A stretch of DNA of 64,000 nt from Okapia johnstoni (GCA_024291935.2 CM044321.1:65094985-65158984), one strand, 5' to 3'. Numbered from the stretch's first letter, positions 24,300 through 37,349 are shown. Notes: generated by a model from the letters alone, not told the origin. Program-made: numbers and translations.

Positions 24300-24420
24300 A
24301 ACTAATGGTGGCTTAAACAAACCGGGGTTTATTCCCTCATGGCAGGAATCCTGGAGGTGAGGGGGAGAAGGGTCATTTCAGTGGCTTGTTGATATTGGAG
24401 ATCTGGCAGGAAAACTTTTC
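24300..24420. other. Old interspersed repeat, family not named
   Basis: 'gttgcagaaaatccaactaa', 'tggtggcttaaacaaaccgg' and 'tttattccctcatggcagga' resemble a recurrent old mammalian repeat. I cannot assign the family. Confidence 0.35.
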
Positions 24421-24853
24421 CTTGACCAAGTGAGGTCTGAATGGTGGTGGTTGGGGCCTGCGAATTAATTGACAATCTGGAGTTTTCTTCAGAGTAACAG
24501 GATAAAATGTGAATCTCTTTGAACAGCCACGGGTAAAGGTTTGTGTACTATCAGCATAACAAGGGCATGTTGGTGGTCAGAGCTTCTGTGGGAAAGTGTG
24601 GGAGGTTCTGATAAGGTTTGTGACACATTTTCACAATTCTCATCCAGGTGCTGGTGTGAATGGTCACGCTCTTGCCTGGCTGGAAGGTCCCTGGAGGGGG
24701 ATTTGTGGCAGCAGAATTGTCACATTTTCTAGGTGCTGAGGGTAAGTCTTCTCTCTCTATCTCTGGCAGCTGAATTCTCAGAAAGCTCTGTTAAGACAAA
24801 ATTTAGAGAAACTTTTCTCAGGTGCTGTTTGTTCAGATGTTTTCATTTTGAAG

Positions 24854-24930
24854 TATGGCTGTCCCTCTGTATCCATGGATTCTGCATCCATGGATTTAAC
24901 CAATCTCAGATGGACTGTAGTGGTTCTGAG
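24854..24930 (+). mobile_element. Tigger-like (TcMar) terminal fragment
   Basis: 'ggctgtccctctgtatccat' and 'gattctgcatccatggattt', followed by 'aaccaatctcagatgg', match the terminal region of a common Tigger family after CpG decay. Confidence 0.6.
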
Positions 24931-25789
24931 TTTTGAATGTTGTGGAGCTTTTCCACTCAGATTAAAACTGGATCAGGGAGTCCTGATGCTTCTCGAGCTT
25001 TCTCAAAGCTTGAACGTAATGTATGTGCTCGTGTCTGAATGTGAACTTTTAGGTGATAGGTCACCATGGTTAAAAGTAAGATTGCAAAACTACTTCTGTC
25101 TCCAACAGGGCCATTATAATTATTAAGAGGATCATTTAGGAAGCTGTGGATGCTTTGTATTCAGTTTGAGGTGATATTTTGGTAGGATTGATAGGGGCCC
25201 TTTGGGCAAATGTTCATTCTGTGGATTTTGAGAGAAAAAGAGAAGTGATCTAAGGCGCCTGCACACGCAGAGGGTGCAGGCCTGTGGTCATGAGGATGGC
25301 GGTAGGAAACAGACTCCTCCCGTGGGAGATGGGAAGAGGAGGAACAGCTCTGCAGGCTGGGGCCTGTCTCCACCCTGGCCTCTTGAGTCTCACCTTGGCT
25401 TCTGAGCATCAACTATCTCACTTGTAAAATGATTCATTTTGAATGAGATAATGTGTGAAAATGTGCAGAGTAAACTATGAAAAGAAATTCTTCATGATTT
25501 CCCAATACAAGCATGGGCCAAAAAGAGGTTGAGTGAGTTATTCGGAAGGGTTTGTTCAGCCCTAAATAGGAGTCCTCACTGCTTTTTACTGTCTTTCCAA
25601 GAGCAGTCATGACTCCTCCTGTGTCCTCATGGCTCACCCTGCAGTACAGGAAGCTGGGTCCTCATTAGGCGGTAACTTCCCATTATTGACAAAGAGTCTC
25701 TCCTTGACCAAACTTCAGTCAGTCTCCTCTGAATCTTTTCCCTAACTAAGCCTCAACTTTGGGGCTTCTGTATTTGTCTTGACGTTGCC

Positions 25790-26190
25790 CAATTTTAGCA
25801 AGAGTCCTGCTAAGTTGATTTAGCCAGAATACCCCATCCCTCATATCTGATCATCCTTGATATCTGATTGGGTTCCTCACCCCCACCATCCCCCAGGTGA
25901 CATCTGATCACCATGGCCTGCCTTGAACAAGAATCCTGGTAGGCTAGTTTAGCAATAATTACCTTCCTTCTTAGCAATTTTCCACTTATTGACCACCACC
26001 CCCACCTCACTCCTTGGCTGTAAAACCCCAACCTCTTCTTGTTCTATTCTGACTTGAGCCAGATCACTCTCTCCTCCTGCAAAATCCCACTGCAGTGATC
26101 CCCACACCTATTGCCATGGTCCTGTATAAAGTCGCCCATACCGTTCTTTAGCAAGTGTCATGAAAAATTTTTTTTCTTTAACATATTCTC
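25790..26190 (+). mobile_element. Old LTR-like repeat
   Basis: LTR-type order: 'gctagtttagcaataattac', 'cactccttggctgtaaaacc', 'tgcaaaatcccactgcagtg', 'cctgtataaagtcgcccata', 'ctttagcaagtgtcatgaaa'. Two related segments ('agcaagagtcctgctaag' and 'aacaagaatcctggtagg') form an internal repeat. The family is not certain. Confidence 0.5.
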
Positions 26191-27017
26191 AGCTTTTCTC
26201 TGGGACAGCAATGTTGTATCTTATTTCATGGACCAATTTGTTGTAGGTAATTTTTCTCCCAGCTTTCCTAGCAGAATGTATACGTGGAGTGACATAAACT
26301 TTTATAACTATTTCCAGAGAGGAATATAATTTGGACTATTTGTTCCTTATGTTTGGTGTACTGGTAAAGGAACCAGGCAATAGAAATGTGAAATTAGTCT
26401 ATTCTTGGGACAGTAAAAGTCTATAAAAAAGAAGCACAGGGATATGCCTATTCAGATCTGCCTGTGGGAAAACAGATCAAGATGGAGTGGCTGAATGTGA
26501 ATTGCTTCATCTAAAAATGACACAACCATTTTAGTTTAATATGGGCTGGCGTCTTTGTCTTATAAGCCTGGGTTTAAGAATATTTACAACCAAGTGGTTC
26601 CAGAGTCTTGAGGGATTTTACTTCCCTTCTATTCCACAGTTGTTGGTTTTGCTACCATTGATTTCTGTAGCTGTCCTCCTCTCTACTCAGCACAGGTGGA
26701 CTATGGTTTCACAAATTTTAGATGGAGAATACGTTTATAGTTTTCATTTTATTTCTGTTATCATGAGGGACTTTGGACAGGTCTCAACCTAGGGAAACAG
26801 TTCATTTTCCTGCTATCTATTGAGTACACTGATACTAGGAGAGGCAAGAGAGATTTAAAAGATTTTTTGGAGCGGGTATGTGTTGCTCATTTCCAAACCT
26901 CACCCTGTCCAGTAAATGCTGGGAGGACCTGAAGATCCATAGGTTACTGGAGAAAGCACTGGAGTGGGGAACACTGCCATTCAAAGGCACTTCCCTGTCA
27001 CCCAGCCATTTTATGTT
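26191..27017. other. Unassigned sequence
   Basis: Nothing recognised. 24931-25789 and 27531-28704 are similarly empty of identifiable elements. Confidence 0.5.
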
Positions 27018-27055
27018 TACAAACTGTAACTAACACAAGAGTGTAAAGCAACTAT
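27018..27055 (+). mobile_element. L1 3' end, left part (split by two SINEs)
   Basis: 'gtaactaacacaagagtgta' followed by 'aagcaactat' is the L1 terminus. It resumes at 27492 after two SINEs. Confidence 0.75.
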
Positions 27056-27252
27056 GGATGTGGATGTGTTTGCTCAGTCTTGTCCGACTCTTTGCACCTT
27101 AGGACTGTAGCCCATCAGTCTCCTCTGTCCATGGGATTTTCCAGGCAAGAATACTGAAGTGGGTTGCCATGCTCTCCTCCAGGGGATCAAACCCACGTCT
27201 CTTATGTCTCCTGAATTGTCCGGCAAGTTTCTTACCACTAGCGCCACCTGGG
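27056..27252 (-). mobile_element. BovA SINE, first of a same-site pair
   Basis: Contains 'tgctcagtcttgtccgactc', 'ttttccaggcaagaatactg' and 'cactagcgccacctgggaa'. It is bounded by 'aagcaactat' (27046-27055) and the related 'aaacaactgta' (27253-27263). Confidence 0.9.
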
Positions 27253-27263
27253 AAACAACTGTA

Positions 27264-27490
27264 CCTGCGTGTGTGCTAAGTCACATCTGTCGTGTCCGAC
27301 TCTGTGCAAACCCGTGGACTGTAGCCCACCAGGCTCTTCAGTCCATGAGGTTCTCCAGGCAGAAATACTGGAGTGGGTTGCCATTTCTTCCTCCAGGGGA
27401 TCTTCCTACCCCAGGAATTGAACCTGCATCTCCTGTGTCTCTTGCACTGAAGGTGGATTCTTTACCTGTTGGGCCATCAGGGAAGACCCT
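27264..27490 (-). mobile_element. BovA SINE, second of a same-site pair
   Basis: Contains 'cgtgtccgactctgtgcaaa', 'cccgtggactgtagcccacc' and 'gggccatcagggaagaccc'. The flanks are 'aaacaactgta' on the left and 'aagcaactata' (27494-27504) on the right. Confidence 0.9.
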
Positions 27491-27491
27491 G

Positions 27492-27530
27492 GGAAGCAAC
27501 TATACTCCAATATAAAATAAAAAAAGAATT
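27492..27530 (+). mobile_element. L1 3' end, right part with A-rich tail
   Basis: 'aagcaactatactccaatat' followed by 'aaaataaaaaaag' completes the L1 3' end that starts at 27018. Confidence 0.8.
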
Positions 27531-28704
27531 TCAAACGAATAACTTCACTTAGTATAGATTCAACTCTTCTAACTGTAGGTGGAAGAGACTAAAGCCCACT
27601 AAATGATTTTTTTTAACTTAAAAATTACCACACAAGTAAATTTTCTTTCAAATTGCTGTATTTGCTCATGATAATGAAATCAATTCATATGTTTAAATCT
27701 ATTCTAATTTTTTAGCTGCTTTTGTCTCTAAAACATACTGATACTTGGAACAAAGACTTTTCCATCTTCATGCTTACCTTCCAGTTTGGAATCCTAAGTA
27801 TATCAGGAAAGCTCGCCTCGTAAACCCAAGAGACTCAGAAAAAGTCATGTTGATAGAAACCCCTTCTTAATAATTTTTGGAACATGAAAACCAAAAAATG
27901 TCTGTCAGGAACAAGGTCAGCAGCCTCATTCTTTATGTTCTTTGGTGGCTGCCTAAGTGATATTAAATCAGAGCTCATGCCTTTAAAGCTAGCTCATGCT
28001 TCTGCTAAAGAGGTAATGTGGCTCTCAAGAATTTCTCTGTGTCTGTGAATTGCATTGGAGGCCAATCAGCTTCACCCTTCCAGGTCTCCTAATTATAGGT
28101 TTAATATGGGCAAGTGAATCTTAATAAGGGATCCCTTTCCTGGTGCAGTTATTTTTAGAGACATATTTAGATGACAGGGATTCTATTCAAGTATGCCTGT
28201 TATGTTTAAAGGTGACCTTAGGGAGGGTGTGTGTCTTCATTATTTCTCCACAGTAGAGCCAGCCTTGTGCTGGTGCAGTCGAGCTGTCACACCTGGCTCT
28301 CTGTGATCAGAGAAATGTCAGGAGACAGAGTGACACTCACAGGCCCTGAGAGCGGATCCAATCCAGGACCTTTGCCTCATTAGCAGCCTGACCCAACCAA
28401 TCAGAGAAAAGCCTGCCTTTGATTCTCTAGCACAGACATGGCTGTGACAAGGACAGTAATCACCTGCTTGGTGTGACTCCAAGAGGAAGTCCTGAAATGC
28501 TTTGTCAATGCCGACATACCATCATAGGATGTCTTTCACCGTTTCTTTCTGCCTCCGTGGGTCTCATTCTCTCTTTAATTAAAATGCCAGGATGCTCAAG
28601 CTATTCACTGATCTTATGTAAATGCAAACAACTTGAAATCTCCATTTTCTTTTTCTCAGAAATGCATCAACTCCTTGCAGATATGCACTGAAATCCAGTT
28701 ATCT

Positions 28705-29150
28705 AGATTTTCAGATTTATTTTTAATTTTAAAAAATTAACTGTTCCTTTGAAAGGATTCTGGACTTACAAAATATGTAGCAAAATAGTACAAAGAATTT
28801 CGATATACCCTTCACCTATTTCCCCTAATGTTAACATCTTATGTAATCTTAGTTTAATGATTGAAACCAGGAAACTAACATAGGATACTCTTAACTAATC
28901 TACAGACCTTACAAAAATGTTTCTAATTGTACCACTAGTATTCTTTTTCTGACCTAGGATCCAGTCCAGGTTTACACATTATATTTAGTTTTCCTAATTT
29001 CTTAGTCTCCAATCTGGGACAATTTCTCAGTCTTTATCTTTCCTGACTTTTGAAGAATATCATTCAGTTATTTTGTAAAAAGTCCCTCAATTTGAGGTTG
29101 TCTTTTCCTCATACCAAATTCAAATTATAGATTTTGGTAAGAACTTCACA
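28705..29150 (-). mobile_element. Old L1M-type 3' UTR
   Basis: Antisense L1 landmarks: 'tacccttcacctatttcccc', 'taatgttaacatcttatgta', 'aggatccagtccaggtttac', 'ttcagttattttgtaaaaag', 'tccctcaatttgaggttgtc'. Confidence 0.75.
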
Positions 29151-30753
29151 TTAAGTAAGTTCCCTAATATGTATGAGTTCCATTCCGAGAGCACTATAAG
29201 ATGATTAATGAAAGCATAAAAATAATACTTTTAGCAGGTATATGTATGGTAACATTTCTAACAGGCATCTCTTCATGGAGAAATACAGAACATGAAAAAA
29301 TAAATCAGGATGTCTGTTAAACATAGAATAGATTGGTGATTATTTGTTTAAAAAATGGAGATTCTATACCACTTCAGACTTTTCCTGATGTAAGATAATG
29401 GAAAAAAGAAACGTACCATTCATTTTATTCTACTGGGCTCTGTATCTGTCAGGTCATTTATGAGGATAGTAATGCATATTCTCAACCATTTCGGCTCCCT
29501 CTTCCTTTTTATTCTGATTTGGTCACCCCCTTTATCTGTTTTTATTACAAGGCTGAACAGATCTGGTGTGACAATCAATAACTGCCAAGACTTCAGAAAA
29601 AGCTCTGACTTCTGGTGAATCTCATGTCCCCATCTCCCTGCAACCTCTTTGAGAAGCAGGTTCTGTTTCACAAGGCAGTTCAGGGCACCCACGTGCCGCC
29701 AGGCAGGTTAGCAGTTATGGGTGGAGAAAAGGAACCCCTTGCCCCAGTGTTTCAGTATGCTGTGTGCTTAGTATTCCATGTCAAAGACAGCAAACTTGCC
29801 AATCATAAGACATTGTGAATATAGTTCTTTCCAAGTCTTTGGGTAGATAATCATATTGTTAGTTATTGGAAATCTGATACTCTACCTAAGTGTTTATTAA
29901 TAGGCAGGGCAGTCTTGCTTGCTCAAAAATAGCTAAAAGCTCTTTGTAACATATTTAAATGGCATACAAACCAACATTTATAGAGTGGTTAAATGTAATT
30001 CAACTCCATTATTAAAATAACATGCTATTTACAAGTAAAACACTCAAATCAACTGTGGTCTACACAATTCTCCACATCCCTTCCTATCCCTTTCTCCTTT
30101 TAATGTCCTCTTTGAACATTATTTGAAAAGCATGACTAATTGTTCTGACTGAAAACAAAGCTAGATTTCCCCACCTTGTTTCCTTAAAAAAATGGTTGTA
30201 CTTTTTCTATTTAATCTGAAGCTGTAATAAGACTGATTATCAGTGACCAAGTAGGATTACATAGCATTTGTCACTTGGTCAGGGGCAACACTAGGAAAAA
30301 AACAGCCCAGGTAGTAATGTGAATGTGCTACCCAGATCACAAACAACTATGAGTCTCCAAGTCTTCCTGCACGTTTAAAATGGCAGACAAGGAAGTTGGT
30401 ATGGCCCAGTTGACTGAAGAGAGGGGTGAGGGAAAAGAGGAAGATATTTTGCTGTGCCCATTGGAGGCTCTCACCTGAATGACAGACTGTGACCTTGACT
30501 TCCTGCCAGTGTCCTGCATGGGCTGCATCCATGTTGTTTTTAACACATTCCAGTCCTTTCCCTGTTCCAGAACTGAATTTGAGTGTTTTTATCTTGGGAA
30601 ATTGACTTACCTGTTAGATATGGTAAAGGGTTCCAGTTTAATGTAGCAGTTGTAATAGATAAGAATCCCAGAAAGAATAGCCGAATTTTTGAATTATTCT
30701 TGGCAGGAAAAATAATGACTGAAGAAAAGGGTGAATTACTATAAAGTATGGTT
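29151..30753. other. Unassigned sequence, 1.6 kb
   Basis: No element recognised. Frames at 29420-29818 and 30337-30546 are short and lack protein-like character. Confidence 0.5.
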
Positions 30754-30966
30754 TCCCAGGTGGTGCTAGAGGTAGAGAACCCACCTGCCAATGTAGGAGA
30801 CATAAGAGACACGGGTTCAATCCCTGGGTTGGGAAGATTCCCTAGAGGAGACGTGGCAACCCACTCCAGTATTCTTGCCTGGAAAATCCCATGGACAGAG
30901 GAGCCTGGCGGGCTACAGTCCATATGGTCACAAAGAGCTGGACACAACTGAAGTGACTTAGCATGT
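30754..30966 (+). mobile_element. Bov-tA/BovA SINE
   Basis: Head 'cccaggtggtgctagaggta', body 'caacccactccagtattctt' and 'ggagcctggcgggctacagt', tail 'gctggacacaactgaagtga'. Reading frames on both strands here are SINE-derived. Confidence 0.9.
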
Positions 30967-31739
30967 AGCATGGCCCCATTGACGATGTCTTTGGAATAAA
31001 GCTATTTTGACAATTGTCAAATAAATAGCAAAGTGAAAAAAAGAATGCAAAAATTGTACATATGCTGTAATCATCACTCCAGAAAATAAATTAGTGCATA
31101 TGACTATGATTGGGAAGAAGCACAATAGAATGTTAAAAATGTCATTTCTGTGTGGTAGGGAATATTGATGATTTTCATCTTCCTTTTACTTTTCCTTGTT
31201 TCCCACACTCTCTATTAATATAATAAACATGAATGCCTTTTCATAATAAAGCAAAATGAGTAAACTAAGACACATACACACATCTACATGTCCTGAAAAT
31301 GTATTGGAAAAGGACTTTTAAATCATACAAACTACTGGGTTTATTTGGAGACTGAAATTCCCGTTATAATCCCATTTTGAATTGATAGCATTGTCTTCAG
31401 GAGGGTCTAATTTTAAAATATAACATGCTGCTTCTGGAAGGTAATATAAATCCATTAACATCTTAGAAAGAAAAATGTATCTAATTTTTTGGCCTGGGCA
31501 GACTGCAGAGGGCATGAACCTATGGGCATGGGAGACATATTTTGACGGAGAAAAGCCCAGGACTTGGAAATTTTGGGCTGGCAGAGGGCACAGTTCTCCA
31601 TGCAAATGCTTGGGAGGAAGTGACACTGAAGAATAGGTTTTCAAGGTAGAGAAACATGGTCTGGCCTATGGGAAGGGTTAAGGGGCATGGAGTGAGAGGA
31701 GCAGCCAAAACTAAACTTGCTCTTTATCTTTGTTTCATT

Positions 31740-31850
31740 CTGCAGCAAACACGCCTGTTCATGACTCTTTGTGCAGATATCCGTTTCTTTAGGATAAATC
31801 CCTGAAAGTGAAAATACTGTATTAAAGGGTATGACTAATCTAAGACTTTC
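31740..31850 (-). mobile_element. Old L1 fragment
   Basis: 'tttgtgcagatatccgtttc', 'taggataaatccctgaaagt' and 'actgtattaaagggtatgac' match an antisense L1 3' region that recurs at 49240. Confidence 0.5.
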
Positions 31851-34571
31851 CATAGTCAATTTCAGGCACATTCTAGGTAAATGCACTATTTAATATGTGC
31901 CAGACTGAGAGCACCTGACCCTGAAGAATTTCCATGAGACTTTACACAAAAAGGAAAAGACAGCCACTCCCTACACTCTCTCAGGACTTTCAGGAGGACT
32001 TCAGTAGTTGCACAGGAAGTTATTTTGAAGTCACTTATTCTGAGTAACAGATGGAGCTACCTGAACCTGGAAGTGAAACACGCCATCAAGGTTCTAAGGA
32101 ACCAGCTCCCATCTCAGCTTGCACTTTCAAACAGACCTCTTTGTTTACAGCAGTTGAATGCGGCTGTCTACTAGGGATCAAATTAACTGAAAATAAGCTC
32201 TGGAAGGCTGACAGCTTTAATTGTCATTTAATAGACCCATTTCCTAAACTCCCTAATATCTTGTGTTGATTGTGATTGTCAAGGGTCCCACGATTAAATC
32301 TAATTTAAATTGATGCTCAATTTGGCCAGGATTTAAGAACTACTGGGTGGCAATTGTGCAACATAACTGGGTAAAATTCCTTTCATCTGTCAGTGGTTAA
32401 AAGTATTTGAACTTTTATACTTAAAATACACCCCATCTGGAATCCTTAAATGAAAGCTTTAATTTTCAGAGAAAGGATTTGAAGGTCTCTTTGTCTTCCG
32501 CAGAAGGCTTTAAAAGGCAGTCTGCAATTAATGGATGAAATCATGGGCAAAATAAAATTCTTTTTTAAACCAGATTTTAATAGGCTCATATCTCAACCTT
32601 GGCTTGGTAGTGTTTAGGATGAAAGGATGCTGGTTATTTGTATGACCTCTGGGACACCTATGATGATCTGGTGGAAAGAAATTATAATCCTTCAGCCATT
32701 CATGCTTGGAAGATTACTTGCAGTAGGCATATACATTATCCATGTCTTGCTTTCCTTTTGGGGAATGTTCAGAGGTTATTACAATAACCAGCAAGTGTAT
32801 AATGGATCAATATTTGCTGCGCTAGTCTTTTTGGTGGTTGTTGCTCTTTCCCCTTATTCTATATTAGGTTCATCCATATCAGTTAAAGAAATCTGGATAT
32901 ATGTTCTTCACATAAGGTATCCCTCTGCTCTTCCTGACACAGGGATAGGCAGATGCCAGGCACACTTTACACAACTTGAGGTTCTCATTAAACCTTCGCA
33001 CGAGATTGAGTCCTGTCACATAAATTAGTCGAGCTTCTCTGAAACCTACTTAAGGATTATGTCCCTTTCATCGCCAGCAGTCCCAAAGCAGGTTCATTAC
33101 AAATATGAATCAGACAGGAGACACTATTGTACGTGCACATCAAAAGCCTTAAGGCTGTTGATTCAATTTTAGAAAATGTGGTACTTCAGCCATGACAGAA
33201 GATGAGAAATAATGTCTCCAAATCCCTAGCACACGTCTACACCTCAAAATTCTTGGTAATGACAGTTAATTTTTCCATTGGGTGGAAAAATCTTTTGGGG
33301 ATCAATACATTGGTACAGTTGCCCAAAACTGGGTTTAATAAACCATCCTGGGTTATAAGGAGGAGACGATGTGGTGGAAAGAAGAATATTCAATAGATAT
33401 TGTCTAATATAGAAGATAAAATGAGTTTTAAGATGATAGTTCACATTTTGGGATAATGATTGATTCTTTTTTTCTGTTTCTATATGGCCTTTATTCTCTT
33501 TCACAAAGTGCCAATTGTGCTCTAGATATAAAATCAACAGAATTTGCTGTGATAAAATTTCTTGCCCTCAAATTTGCTGATTAAAAAAGAGGCTAATATA
33601 CAAAGGGACATCTTTCATTTTTACTTAATGTAAATAAAGATGTAGAAAATAACACTGTCAATCTGAACAATTAAACATTTTTTAAACTTGTGAAAAAACC
33701 CTTGATGTATCCCTCTGATTGAAAAAGATATCCTAGTTTCTTTTTCAAGATTTGAAAGCAAGGGCCATGAGCTGGAGCTATTTGCTCATTTGAAGTGAAT
33801 TGCTTTGACAGTGCATAAGAGAGAGAAGTGCACTGAGATAATTGGGTTCAAATCAAGTGTTTGCAGAGTGGAGACAGGAAGCTTTTCATACAGGTGAAAA
33901 GATGTGTATATGAATGATTGAGTTAAAGGTCAACTTTGGGAAAGGATACAAATAAGGATCATAATTTCGTGAGAGCATAAAAGGGAGAGAATATTTGAAT
34001 GTTCACTCAGGAAGCACAATTCCCTACTATGTGCACAGCTGAGCATCTGGTGGAATTCAGGCATCTGCCATGGCGGGCACCATAGTTGGAACCCTGTCAA
34101 CATCCCTTACCCAACTTTGGTGGGTGGTTCCCAACCACACTGAGGGCTTTCTCCCTCAAGCATCTGGCTTTTCCCTCTTCCTTGGCTCACATCCCCTGAG
34201 CTACACTCTGCTTCCTGGAATCACTTCCTAAGTAAGCTACTTGTACTCAAGATTTTTCTCCCGACTTTTCTTTGGAGGGAATCCAAACAAAGATACATGC
34301 AGAATAGGTGCTTGATAGAGAACAATTGGGGGCATTTTTGTAAAAAAAAACAAAAACTGATTATGTTTGATTTGCATTCAGAAGAACGGAGTTTATTGGA
34401 GCTGTGAGTATTTTGATGAATGGTAGTGAAGAAAAGTCATGAAGGGAAGTATTTAAATAGCAAGATTTACTCCCAGAGTGGTCACGAGGTAACTGATTAA
34501 CAGATTGCAATGGAATGTGATTCTTAGTTTGGGGCTTAGTCACAAAGTCTGCATCATCAGTAATGATTGGT
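31851..34571. other. Largest repeat-free interval, 2.7 kb
   Basis: No repeat is recognised from 31.85 to 34.57 kb. A 133-codon plus frame at 32627-33028 is hydrophobic in the middle (LLAVGIYIIHVLLSFWGMF, FAALVFLVVVALSPYSI), but it has no family resemblance and no flanking gene signals. Treated as a chance frame. Confidence 0.5.
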
Positions 34572-34720
34572 GGGACTTCCCTGGTGGTCCAGTGGCTCAG
34601 ACTCCATGCTCCCAGTGCAGAGGGCGCAGGTTCAGTCCTTGGTTGGGGAATTAGATCCCACATGCTGCAACTAAGACCCAGGGCAGCCAAATAAATAAAT
34701 AAAATAAATATTAAAAAGAA
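34572..34720 (+). mobile_element. CHR-2-type SINE
   Basis: Begins 'gggacttccctggtggtcca', continues 'gggcgcaggttcagtccttg' and 'gaattagatcccacatgctg', and ends in an (AAAT)n tail. 'aatgattgg' before it and 'aacgattga' after it form an imperfect duplication. CHR SINEs are known from cetartiodactyls. Confidence 0.88.
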
Positions 34721-34971
34721 CGATTGACGATGTGAATAGGAAGAAAATAGTTGGGAGAAAACCATACAAGGAATAAATAATTGTGTTTAGCATGTGAAGT
34801 CCTTAGAATTTCTGATCCTTCCCCTCAATGGGCTGTATCATTGTATTCTTTCCAGTGGAAGTGTTCACTTGTACAACTGCAGCTGTATTTTTTTTCTTCT
34901 CTTTAGAAAAAGACCAATGTGGGAAGATGAAGGCAAGGAAACCCAATGTTTTTGGGTTTCTAAATGATCTC

Positions 34972-35165
34972 TAAGGCTTCCCTTGTGGCTCAGCTGGTAA
35001 AGAATCCAGCCTGCAATGTGGGAGACCTGGGTTTGATTCCTGGGTTGGGAAGATCCCCTGGAAAAGGTAAGGACTACCCACTCCAGTATTCTGGCCTGGA
35101 GAACTCCAAGGACTGTATAGCCCTGGGGTTGCAGAGTTGGACACGACTGAGTGACTTTCACTTTC
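34972..35165 (+). mobile_element. Bov-tA/BovA SINE with 10-bp TSD
   Basis: Head 'ggcttcccttgtggctcagc', tail 'gttgcagagttggacacgac'. A perfect duplication 'aaatgatctc' at 34962-34971 and 35166-35175 marks the ends. A relatively young copy. Confidence 0.95.
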
Positions 35166-35175
35166 AAATGATCTC

Positions 35176-37090
35176 ATTGTTTGTAATGTGTATTTTTTTT
35201 TCTGCCTGCCTCAAACATCTCAAGAAACAAACAAAAAGTGCCTTATTACAGAGCAACACTCACTCAGTCGTTCAGGTTGACAAGGACACATTAGAGCTGT
35301 TTCTTCTGACTTCAGATAGCTGGATCCTCTTAGCATTCAGTGTTACTGAACTAGTGATACTCATTAACCTAGGGGTTTTTTGAAGCTGATGATACAGCGT
35401 TTCTTATAGTTTAAAATTCTTTCTCTACTTAGCCTTTTTGCACATTTATAGTTCTAGTCTGGATTAGTGAGGATTCTGCCTTTCTGCAACCATCTGAATG
35501 AGTTTATAACCCATAGGGCCCAGGTCTGCTTTCAAGGTTATACGTTGAGTTAGGAGATGACAGGATGACAACAGTAAAATGGAAGTGCTTTTCCCCACCA
35601 GCCTCTCTCACCATCTGATGTGTGGAATTTTTTCCAGCTTTCACAGCTGAGGCATTGCTAATTGTTGAATTTGCATTAAGATTGTAAGCTCTGGCAAGCC
35701 TGAAATTCATTTTGGCTCATGTCCTCAGCCTCATTCCACAAATAGTATCTCCAGCTCCAAACGCTGAGGCCAAGGGAGAATCTCCTGAGGAGCGTAAGGC
35801 AGTGTAAGACATAACTTTGGCCTTTTCTTATTGTAGAAGGATGCATTTGATAGAAGTAGAAAAGAATTTAAAAACTTAGAAATGTGTTCCCTTAGCATAC
35901 CTTTCATGTGTCATTTTAAACCAAATTACTTCACATTCTGTGGGGGAGGGACTGATTTTCTGTTCATTAGGAGCAATTTGGGCAGAGGGAAAATTAGTTC
36001 TTTGGGGGAGGATTTTGATCATTTCCTTCCAGCTTCTTTCAGTTCTAGCAACAACTCAAAGATGGTGGCTATGTGGGAGGTCGATCTGTGTTTAAATCAA
36101 CACTGACTCAACATATATCCAAGCCTTGCTTCAGAATTCATCATGCGGTGATAGCAAAAACAATTTCAAGAGTAAATGAACATTTTTTTAAGGTGGGGAT
36201 TTTTTGTTGCTGAAAGTAGTGCATTAAATGATCATGCTTCTCTGAGTTGTAAAGAGCTAAAATGGATAGGTTTTTACAGTATGAAGATTTTTTTTTTCAT
36301 CCTATAATTTCAGTTGATTTTACTAAAAATGGAATAGGGAGTGTCATAGGGAGGAGTCACATTGCAAACCCACCCCCACTTTTTCCCTTCCTATTAATCA
36401 CTTGGGGTCACTTTCTAGAGAGAAATTAGGATAAGCAACAATTTCTTCATCTTAAAATTAGCTTTTAAGAGCATCCATCTCTATTCAGAGATTTAATAAA
36501 CACATCTCAGCTCAACCACCTACATCGACCATGATATTATAAAATGTGATCCCCTCTCCTCTGCTTTTTTCCTAGACTGATTATTATTTTATTTTCTTAA
36601 TGAATGAAGAATGCCTTTAGATGTCAGTTATCAAATTGGCAAATAATCCTGTTTAATAGCCAAGAAAAGAACAAAGGAAAAGACAAATTGTCTCCTCCTC
36701 CAAATGAAAAATTCAAAGAAATATGGTTGGTTTGATGGATTCTGAGAGGAAAGAAATGTGAGACCAATAAATCACTGATTTTATTGCATGTTTTGAATTT
36801 TGAATTGTTTTGGGATAATATGGAAGCAATTGCAAACAACTGGAACAGTTCAGTTCTTAAACAATTTGCATATAAACAGGAGGAAAAAATTATCATACTA
36901 GGGTTATTTATTTCTTGATGAAAAGAGCAGAAACAACATTAAGACCTTGTGATCAGCTTTTCCAGATGCCTGAGTTTATAGTATAAATGTTTACATTGAG
37001 GGGAAAGAACTGATTTTGTAGCTCTAACTTTCAGAACTTAGATTGGAGTTAGAATTGGAGGGTAGGTAAGAGGGAGGCTCAAGAGGGAGG
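35176..37090. other. Unassigned sequence, 1.9 kb
   Basis: No repeat or gene recognised. T-runs occur near 36185 and 36289. Confidence 0.5.
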
Positions 37091-37185
37091 GTATATATAT
37101 ATATATATACACATGCATGCTAAGTCACTTCAGTTATGTTGGAGTCTTTGTGACCCTGTGAACTGTCACCCACCAGGCTATATAT

Positions 37186-37238
<53 letters not shown>

Positions 37239-37300
37239 AATTTAGATATATATATATTTAAGTATATGTATTTATGCACATATATATATATATATGTATA
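37091..37300. repeat. TA microsatellite interleaved with SINE pieces
   Basis: TA runs at 37091-37110, 37180-37235 and in shorter blocks to about 37300, with 'gcaca' and 'tatgtatttatg' interruptions. The tract is hypervariable by nature and prone to cruciform formation or replication slippage. Confidence 0.95.
37114..37179 (-). mobile_element. BovA SINE fragment
   Basis: 'catgctaagtcacttcagtt' to 'gtcacccaccaggct' is the SINE 3' half. It is broken off at the TA tract. Confidence 0.8.
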
Positions 37301-37301
37301 T

Positions 37302-37349
37302 TTAGTCACTCAGTTGTGTCCAATTCTTTGTGACCCCATGGACTGTATA
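37302..37349 (-). mobile_element. BovA SINE 3' fragment
   Basis: 'gtcactcagttgtgtccaat' and 'tgaccccatggactgtatat' are the same SINE 3' region as at 37114-37179, directly followed by a plus-strand SINE. Confidence 0.8.

Noticed and set aside
30540..30971. 143-codon minus frame and overlapping plus frame
   Set aside because: Most of the frame is a BovA SINE read backwards; the same peptide text recurs in other SINE copies.
32627..33028. 133-codon plus frame with hydrophobic stretches
   Set aside because: No family resemblance, no second exon or splice signal, AT-rich composition; a chance frame is more likely.
34361..34765. 134-codon minus frame
   Set aside because: Crosses a CHR-2 SINE in antisense; the rest lacks protein character.
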